Shown: positions 57,041 through 64,000 of the stretch, piece after piece
Layout of the letters: each line of letters begins with the position of its first letter
How positions within the stretch are numbered: position 1 is the first letter of the stretch
Source: Albugo candida
Lineage: Eukaryota; Oomycota; Peronosporomycetes; Albuginales
Assembly (NCBI GenBank): GCA_040437565.1
Contig: JBDOQK010000022.1
Coordinates: forward strand, 186,001 to 250,000
Length of the DNA stretch: 64,000 nucleotides
Reading direction: 5' to 3'
The notes under the pieces: model-generated
The model's database searches: none
Told to the model about the DNA's origin: nothing
The model's input: the letters and a program-made list of their open reading frames with translations, nothing else
Made by a program: the position numbers and the translations under genes

Positions 57041-59149
57041 CCGGATGGAGTCACATACGATGAATGGATTGCATGCGCACTGAACCCATGGGTTTCTTAT
57101 ACTGTTGAAGGCTGCAACGACCTATCTAATCCTCCTGGAATGTACCTGGCAGACATCATGTTTTCTCCAAGACGTAATTTTGCGGCCGTAGTGTTCAAAG
57201 ATGAGCTTTTCATTCTGGGTGGGCGAGCTCGAGACCATAGGCCTTTGCCACAAGATCAACTTCGAGGTGGCGTGCGAACTCTCAGGTCAGACAGACACCG
57301 CTGGCGGGAGTATGCCGTTTTGAAAAATGACGTATGGAAGAGCAAAGACAATGGAGTGACTTGGAAGCTTGTGACACCCGGATGCAAAGCACCTCAAGCT
57401 AATTTAGTGCACAAAAATGGGGATGTAAAGTATAAATGTCAACGGGATAGCGACTGTGAAAGAGGTGCGACTTGTACATTGTTTGGGAATACTACCAGCA
57501 CGTGTACCTGCAACATGTGGTCACCACGCGAGTACCACTCGGTAAGTGTTTTCAACAATGCAATCTATCTTTCTGGTGGATACGCAAACGTGCAACAATC
57601 GACATGTGGATCGGAGGACGCGGCATGCGGCGGTGGGTATCGAGCTTACATGCAGGACGTCTGGCGTTCAGTAGATGGAGCGAATTGGGAAGCCTTAAAC
57701 GTATCTTCAGCGTTTCCAGAACGAGGAGAGCACACAATGACTAGTTTCCAAGGATCTTTGTATATAATGGGAGGTCGAACAGGAAATACACAATCAGCCT
57801 CTCGCAGTGCTTTACTTAATGATATTTGGAAGAGTACTGATGGAGCCTTATGGACAATAGAAACCTCACAGGCTTCTTGGTCGCCTCGTGCGAAGCACTC
57901 TGTTCTGGTTGTACCCGGAGATAGCGAGGAGCTATTGCTGATGTTTGGTGAGTCAGAAGAAGGTGTCTTAGGCGATGTATGGTCTTGGAAAGGTGGAAAG
58001 ACCGCAGCAAATATTACAAGCTTCATTCAGGATTTTAGTTCCTCCACGCCTCAAGCCGATTATGTGCACGGAAACAGCGGGATACGTTCTCTTAAAACAA
58101 TGACAGAAGAGGTCGCCTTGATCATGAATGCAGCCGGAATTGATACGATCCAAGAGCTTGCCAGTATTTCTTTCGACACAACGATTCAATTACGCCAGCA
58201 AGTATCGACTGCTTGTGACTTTATCTTTCTGGCAAAGTATATCCAAAAGATGTGTGATGTTTCATCTCATCAAATCGACTTCATCAAGGTTGAAGAATCC
58301 TCCAGCATTCCTCCAACCGAATGGGACGGATGTTCTCATCATGGGAAACGAGCAAAGAACATAAAAACGGGGCGTTTGTACTGGCCCGACGTCGGAGGAA
58401 TCGATCAAGTAGAATTCATTCGAGACCCTCGCGATGATGCATATCGAAGCACGTGTCGATGGAATCCACCGGCTAGAACGGGACAAGCTGCCGTTGTATT
58501 TCAGGGAAAACCTCTTGTTCTCGGTGGACTTTTAGCAGCGAATACTTATGATAATGATGTGTGGTTCCGTATTGCAGAATTACCCAAGGCTCAATTCACG
58601 CTCGTCCCGCGTTCACACTCATCAGATACCTTGTTTCAGTTTGTCAGCGATGCACCCGGTTGTACTTTCCAATACCATGTTTTGGATTTGAAGGAGAAAC
58701 TGGTCGTTCGAGGATGGACAAGCACACTATCGAATATCGACTATTCGAAATGGCTGCGTCCGGGTTTGTATCGATTTCGCGTTCGCGCTGTTGACCCTTC
58801 CGGAAATGCTGATGCAGAGTTTGAAAATGGCCGCAATGAACACATATGGAAGTACAATCGTAAAATTCCGTATGCTTTGATTTTTGGACTTTTGGGGGCA
58901 TTTTTGGTCATTTGCATTGGCAGTTGGATGGAATGGAAGAAATGGAAGCGAAGAAAGGCTATGGAGCGTTATGCGTTGCAACGATTGCGGCGTAAAAAGT
59001 CAAATACAAGTCAACTTGTCGAGCAATCTGATCGCAGCTTAGCGAATTCTCTAAAAGGCGCTGTTCTCAAAGGAAAATATACGCTGAAGAAGGATACGGC
59101 GCGTTTGTATCGCATGCGACCAAATAATCGGATTTTGGCAACCGGATAG
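56483..59149 (+). CDS. Kelch-repeat type I membrane protein
   Basis: The long open frame from 56618 (843 aa) has no good signal peptide. Splicing exons 56483-56504, 56546-56630 and 56704-59149 (introns 41 and 73 nt; GTGAGG...CGAG and GTAATT...CTCAG, the second with a TAGTAAC branch-like site) gives 850 codons. The new N-terminus carries a classic signal peptide, LISSLGLLFYLWTSAHA. Then come kelch-type blades with GG and NDVW signatures (LFLIGGDSS, LRNDVWIL, LFILGGRARDH, LKNDVWKSKD, IYLSGGYA, MQDVWRSVDGANW, LYIMGGRTG, LNDIWKSTDGALW, LVLGGLLA, YDNDVWF). Within them sits an EGF-like cysteine cluster near residue 281 (CQRDSDCERGATC). A membrane span lies at about 759-778, with a 72-residue basic cytoplasmic tail. 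Likely a surface or vesicle protein; ligand unknown. Confidence 0.82.
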
Positions 59150-59467
59150 GTCTCCTTTTCTGTCGAAATATGTGCTGCGAATTTGAGAATTGGAGAAGCG
59201 ATAGAAATGCTGTGCTTGTGGATCTACTATGCATCACTTGTATACTTGAATGCAACGCGGCTTCGTAGGATTTATATGCAAAGATTCGATCTGGAAGAAG
59301 GATAGCAAAGGAGATCTCGATTCAACAGTTTCGGAGCCCTGGTTAAAAGTTTACATTCAGTTCCACCGCATTCAACAGACTTACTTTCCGTGTGACGATG
59401 CCTGTAGAGGAGCCATGGAGTGAATGATTGCGCTAATGTATATGTATACTCATGAGATAAAGAATAA

Positions 59468-59794
59468 ATGGCAGTTCCGCTCGGGCGAATTGTGGCGCAG
59501 ATTATCGTAATGAGCACTGGTGTGATTTCAAGAGCGTTCGTACAAGCGTATCGTCAGGCAGTACACAATGCTAGTCATGGAATCGTCGCTTCTACAGCCG
59601 TTAAAAGTACTTTACGCAAGAAAAACGAAATGCCGCTTCAGCAAGCACGAGAAATATGAAACTTCCCTTTCAACAGCACTCCGACCGCCGAAGAAGTACA
59701 GAAGCGATTCGAACGGTATTTCAAGGCCAATGATCCTTCCTTCGCTGGATCCTAAAAATACATACAGCAAACGAAACTCTATCGGCAGGGATAA
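59468..59794 (+). pseudogene. PAM16: PAM16/TIM16 (import motor subunit) with two in-frame stops
   Basis: The J-like regulator of mitochondrial Hsp70 in the TIM23 import motor. Seen: MAVPLGRIVAQIIVMSTGVI then SRAFVQAYRQAV, PLQQAREI, TPTAEEVQKRFERYF, KANDPSFAGS and IQQTKLYRQ, all in one frame and in family order. TGA at 59657-59659 replaces the leucine expected in AREILN, and TAA at 59753-59755 stands where GSFYLQSK should begin. The frame closes at 59792-59794, short of the usual C-terminal tail. No GT-AG intron removes either stop. Read plainly, it makes a 63-residue fragment. Since PAM16 is normally essential, either this is a dead duplicate or the stops are sequence errors. Confidence 0.8.
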
Positions 59795-61386
59795 ATAAAT
59801 CTCAGTAAAGCAATTTCATGTTCATTTGGATCACACACAGCAAATTAGAACTCAGCATTTTAGAGTAGCGTCAGCTTTCTCTATGATCGGCTACTGAATA
59901 GAGTTGGAGAATGCGTTTTTCATCCCACGCTTTGTGTTCGCCGTACGCTCTCTTACTCAGCACCAAAATCAGTCGCTCGTACTTTGATGAGATTCTCAAC
60001 AATGCGGACACGACGCCACAGTAGCGAATGAATGATATTTGCATACAAATTGATAGAAGGTTATTGGCCTTTCTCGAAAAACGATAGCAAATGGGTCGAG
60101 CACTATGCTGACATGGCGACTTGCTGATACAAAAGCGGTTCAAAGAAAAGATTGCCTTCTTAGATTATTGAACAAACACGTGATGCAGTTTGTAGATTCA
60201 TGAGACGTGATTTCGCGTGTCCATAGACGCAAATCTTTCATAGCCATACGGCTTCATTTTGAGGAGGAAAGGCAATATGAATTGACGTCAAGGAAGATGC
60301 AATTAGGAAGCTGCAATTAGGAAGCTGTAACATAAACTTGCCATTCCCTTGGCCAGTTTGTATGTCGGCCGCTTTCGATACATCGCGTCGGTCTCATACA
60401 AGGTGTTGAATTATCACTAAATGGAAATGAGTCGACAAGATTACTTTCCAGGCTTTCTCAACGAGAACGGGACAGAATTCGAATGGGAGAACATATGAAT
60501 TGCATGGTTGGATGTAAATGTACAGGTAGAACCAACTGAAGCGGCCTGATACTCTTACGTCAGCAAAAAATGCTTTTGATGATGTACTGAAGAATGAATA
60601 TCGTTTTTATCGCCTTGATGCCAACTGATTGCCCGATCCCAGCTTCCGAACCCATGGGACGACTTTGACAGTCCAAGCGATACGAAGTCTATCATTCATG
60701 ATATGCGTTAATTTGACTCTTTTAAGCTTACACTGGCAGAAATGTTCTGCAGTCAGCTCCAAACATTGACTGGTCGGTAATCATTCGAAACACATTTGAG
60801 TAACTCAAGTGCACAGGAGGAGAAAATATATTACGGTCGATCTATCGTATTATCCGACTTCATGGCTTGTAAAACAATACAATATGAGACTTTTACGAGC
60901 CACATGAAACGCTATCACGCACAATTCGCTGTCAAAAGCCTTCCCTCCACTTATAATAGCTGACCCATCATTGTTACTAGCGTTGTCTTGAATAAAACAG
61001 TCTATCTGGTCAGAGCACTACTGATATATTTTATGACGGTAATAATGTCTCAGTTGGAAAAAGTATTTCGTTTCTCACAGCAGCGAATTTTAATCGTATC
61101 GAGCAGAAAGATATGATAGTGAGATCTCATACAGTACTCGAGCATGCGAGTTTAAGTTGGATTTCAGAGCAGAAAGCATCGGTCAATTCCAGCAAATTGA
61201 CATTGGTTATTTAATCTATTGAATATGTTCGAGATGCAACTTGCACACAGCTGATCTGAATGTAAAAGCAGGGGCTCAATACAGAAGCGTGTCTTTGGCG
61301 CTAGCGCTTTACCTTCCTATCCAAGAGCCAATCACAAGAATGTTTGTGCCGTAGAGTTGCACGGATAAGTGAATTGAATGATGGTA
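59795..61386. other. Upstream region of the 61445 CCG gene
   Basis: No gene seen. Around 60300-60325 a 14-bp piece (GCAATTAGGAAGCT) stands twice in tandem. From about 60960 the sequence is weakly related to the upstream blocks of the array (31580-31700, 36340-36450). Confidence 0.45.
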
Positions 61387-61400
61387 CCACTCTTCAAATC
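61387..61400 (+). promoter_or_regulatory. Initiator-like element before the 61445 CCG gene
   Basis: CCACTCTTCAAATC, 45 bases before the preferred ATG, fits the spacing of the oomycete initiator plus flanking promoter region (TCATTYYNCAWTTT) with changes in 3 positions. The same element stands in all CCG leaders. Inferred. Confidence 0.38.
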
Positions 61401-61444
61401 ACTTGAATCAAATGGTTGGCTCAGCTCATAAAGAAATATTCAGG

Positions 61445-63292
61445 ATGCCATCCGCTCGACTATCGTTCAGTTTTCTACTCTGCTGCTTCTTCTGCGCTTT
61501 CCAACGGTCATATTGTGATCTAACCGCAAAACTGTTGACAACGAATGCGCAAGAACACGTCGCTGCATGCCAGGAATGTATTCTGAATTTCGCTGGTGCT
61601 ATTCGCGCAAAACTGGTCGATGGAAATGGAGCTACTGAATCCACTGCGACTTCCAAAGTGGCGTTTCTAGTCACTGCTTCCAATTTTGCGTTTATGAGTG
61701 TACAAGCTAAATGCACTATATCCGATTATTGTGGTGATATTGAGGAAGCAGACATATCGCCGCTGCATAAACATTTAATCGAATCGAATGGAATGCCGTC
61801 GACCAAATCAAAAGCAGCAGAAAGTACACACCGGATAGCTGGCGAACATCAAATGCGTGAGCCTTTATGCTTCCTGGGAAGTCATTGGAATCTTCACGTT
61901 CTATGCGAATCTTGTTTAAAGGAAGTCAGTGGGTCGAGCATGCTGGGAGTCTACCACATTGCAGCAAGCTATCTAGACAGGCAAGCAATGGTTGTTTTGT
62001 ACCCGACGATTATTGAGAAGGATATGTTTCATCGATGCAGAAAATGTGGTTCCTCCGCAGAAGCTGAAACGAAGTACATTCCCTCTCTAATATGTCAGAA
62101 GCTGATTAATCAATCTCCTGCTGTCAATCACAATCCTACCATCATAAAGCATTCTGCATTGCAAGTATGGTACGAAGCTAACATTCGGGACGAGAGCATC
62201 AGGGATGTTACTAGCACTCCACGTTGCGTAGGTGTTCGTGCACAAACTGGCTTCAACATTGAACAATGCGTACGCAGCATCCTCAGTGGTAATCAAGGTG
62301 AAGTGACTTTCCTTTACAAAGAAGGTCCGACACAATACCTCCATCTATTCAGTAGTAATGTGGATATCGAGGAAGGCGAGATCGTTCAGGAGGAAAGTAT
62401 GGAATGTGCTTCTATCAATTATTTTGAAGATCCTGAAACTTGCGAAAAATACAAGTCTCATCACTTCGATACGTCAACATTTACGAACCAATTATCAGTT
62501 TGGAAGTCAGAGAAAATGATGAAAAGGCCTCGTACCGTTGCGCTCACTTATCAAAAGCGATGTGCGTTGGCGTATCACCAATCAACAAGTGACGTCTGTC
62601 AGACTTGTGTTCACAAGCTGAACCATGATGCTGTAACCACCAGACGAATGACTGACTCAACATTTTTGGTGTCCATGAGCGAGGATTTTAGCAATGATGG
62701 CGCGCAACTCGAATCGTGTATCATCGAATCTGGCTCTAGAACTTTCCGTGAGAAATGCGCACATTTTGATTTATTTCCTCGTGAGATGTGCGACTATGAG
62801 ACCGAAAAGAATGCTATGGTCAATGGTTATGGTATACTTGAACAAACTCACCCATCTCACAAAAGACTTGCATTCAAGCTTGAAGAGGGTATTCGTCCGC
62901 TCAAGAAAGCCCGTCGGTCGAAGGATAAAGCAGCTGGACGCATCGAAATGCAGCCACGCTCTATGACATCTAATTTGATTTCTAATCGGCCAAATGTGAT
63001 GGTTGCAAGGTGGACGAAGGAGGATCACAAATGCCTTGAGTATCTTGCGCTAAACCACGATGTGCTCTTGCTTTCACTCGAAAACAAGTATGTGTGGATG
63101 CTACGTGTGCAACCAAGCCTGACCGATATTGAATGCTGCGGAATATTGCTCAACGAGCGAGAACTGTACATTGATGTCCGCTTTCTGCGTTCAGTTCCGG
63201 TAAATCAAGTGCGTAGAATGCTGTATGAACATTCGGTAACGTCAGTGCGTGAAAGTATGGACCGCGCAATTATTAACAATCGTTGGCACTGA
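61445..63292 (+). CDS. CCG-family secreted protein, divergent, whole
   Basis: 615 aa from the ATG at 61445, chosen because the signal peptide MPSARLSFSFLLCCFFCAF starts there, as in all paralogues; an in-frame ATG at 61403 would add 14 residues. Features: CQECILNFAGAIRAK (full CxxCxxxxxG), VTASNFAFMSVQAKC, SCLKEVSGSSML, VLYP, STPRCVGV, QCVRSILSGNQGEVTFL, QYLHLFSS, HHFDTST, C-x11-C-x2-C in CALAYHQSTSDVCQTC, MTDSTFLVSM, CAHFDLFPREMCDY, a basic linker (KKARRSKDKAAGR, about residues 485-500), LEYLALNHDVLLLSLE, YVWMLR and FLRSVPVNQ. No break. It is less similar to the array members than they are to each other, so it is probably an older lineage. Role as effector inferred. Confidence 0.88.
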   Translation: MPSARLSFSFLLCCFFCAFQRSYCDLTAKLLTTNAQEHVAACQECILNFAGAIRAKLVDGNGATESTATSKVAFLVTASNFAFMSVQAKCTISDYCGDIEEADISPLHKHLIESNGMPSTKSKAAESTHRIAGEHQMREPLCFLGSHWNLHVLCESCLKEVSGSSMLGVYHIAASYLDRQAMVVLYPTIIEKDMFHRCRKCGSSAEAETKYIPSLICQKLINQSPAVNHNPTIIKHSALQVWYEANIRDESIRDVTSTPRCVGVRAQTGFNIEQCVRSILSGNQGEVTFLYKEGPTQYLHLFSSNVDIEEGEIVQEESMECASINYFEDPETCEKYKSHHFDTSTFTNQLSVWKSEKMMKRPRTVALTYQKRCALAYHQSTSDVCQTCVHKLNHDAVTTRRMTDSTFLVSMSEDFSNDGAQLESCIIESGSRTFREKCAHFDLFPREMCDYETEKNAMVNGYGILEQTHPSHKRLAFKLEEGIRPLKKARRSKDKAAGRIEMQPRSMTSNLISNRPNVMVARWTKEDHKCLEYLALNHDVLLLSLENKYVWMLRVQPSLTDIECCGILLNERELYIDVRFLRSVPVNQVRRMLYEHSVTSVRESMDRAIINNRWH

Positions 63293-64000
63293 TGATGTAC
63301 CAACCTCCATTGTACATGCACTCCATTGTACATGCATGCATAGTTCTATATAGTTGGAGAACTGGATTAGCAAATCAGATAGGTGAACCAGGATTCTTTA
63401 ATAAAAAATCTCAACTTCCATTTTTTATCATATGAGCAAATACCTTCCTTTGCTTCCTCTCACTTCCTCCTACCGGCGTTACAGATGATAATTCAAAGAA
63501 GCTTCCTGTTTTGAACGAATAATGAGAATAAATATCGCGGCGATCGATAATATAATTTTTTGGCTTTTAGTTATTGTGCACAAGAAGCCATGTTGTTAGG
63601 AGATGTACATATCGAAGAGAGAAGACCATTTCTGACATTGAATTGCCTATCGAACGTCTACAAAAGCGTTGCAACTTTTCTCATCTGTTTATGTGGGCGT
63701 TATAGATTCCACACACTTGACGGTTCCTTGTCTCCGATTATAGCATGAAGCGCAATGGGCAGATCGCGGCCGGTAGTCTAGGAGTTTTGAGCCGAGTGCA
63801 TGGTAGCACGCTTCCCATTCAACGATTCTTTCTAGAAAGCGCAACTATCCAATTGATGAGTAGCTAACTGGATCATTTTAGTATCAGAATCCTGCTCTGA
63901 AATTATCAAGCCTATTAGTAAAAGATGTACGGATCATCAGCGTACGGGAAGACGAAAGAATGGTGAGCTGTACTGTTCCGGCGTCGAAACGTGCAAGATA
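63293..64000. other. 3' flank of the 61445 CCG gene
   Basis: No gene. 63300-63335 holds two tandem copies of a TCCATTGTACATGCA piece. From about 63520 the sequence is related to the 3' flanks of the array genes (for example 27390-27480), so the homology of CCG units extends beyond the coding region. Confidence 0.5.

Overview
The window looks like nuclear DNA of an oomycete plant pathogen, most likely a white rust (Albugo). The basis is very short GT-AG introns (about 40-70 nt), a ferrochelatase carrying a C-terminal iron-sulfur cysteine motif, secreted GH5 exo-beta-1,3-glucanases, and a dispersed family of large secreted cysteine-rich proteins bearing the CxxCxxxxxG ('CCG') signature described for Albugo candidate effectors. 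Genus is an inference; no species can be assigned from sequence alone.

Layout. 1-952 is the 3' part of a five-exon ferrochelatase gene. 1.0-40.1 kb is an effector-rich, repeat-rich region: at least eight full, partial or broken CCG loci in ordinary or inverted orientation, each embedded in related flanking blocks with a rough 5-7 kb period on the plus strand (25554 whole; 31962 open but 5' end in a gap; 1653, 4460, 14261, 15508, 20579 and 38347 partial or broken). Inside it lie a membrane-anchored GH5 glucanase (8735-10789), an EF-hand gene (10859-11572, minus), and an unidentified three-exon gene (7275-8128, minus). The last of these is present again as an inverted copy at 17.4-19.2 kb, interrupted there by a tRNA-derived SINE. 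40.2-44.3 kb is a decayed LINE. 44.3-49.2 kb holds nothing I can identify. 49.3-51.3 kb is a very divergent, broken CCG relative. 52.3-59.8 kb is a more ordinary gene block: a second GH5 glucanase, a small unknown minus-strand gene, a kelch-repeat membrane protein and a broken PAM16 copy. 61.4-63.3 kb is a second whole, more divergent CCG gene.

How the genes fit together. CCG proteins are predicted to be secreted and to act toward the host. GH5 family 9-type enzymes trim beta-1,3-glucans, the main wall polymer of oomycetes. The kelch protein is predicted to sit in a surface or endomembrane. Ferrochelatase and PAM16 are mitochondrial housekeeping functions. The sequence shows no operon-like coordination.

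Assembly caution. There are 17 gaps of exactly 100 N: 2557-2656, 6404-6503, 8001-8100, 11627-11726, 15179-15278, 17966-18065, 18448-18547, 20249-20348, 25122-25221, 28369-28468, 29736-29835, 31862-31961, 34651-34750, 37611-37710, 42297-42396, 54431-54530, 56325-56424. Seven have the same sequence repeated on both sides in direct orientation, so the second copies there are probably unmerged contig ends. The piece 11727-15178 looks misplaced. Copy numbers in this window should not be taken at face value.
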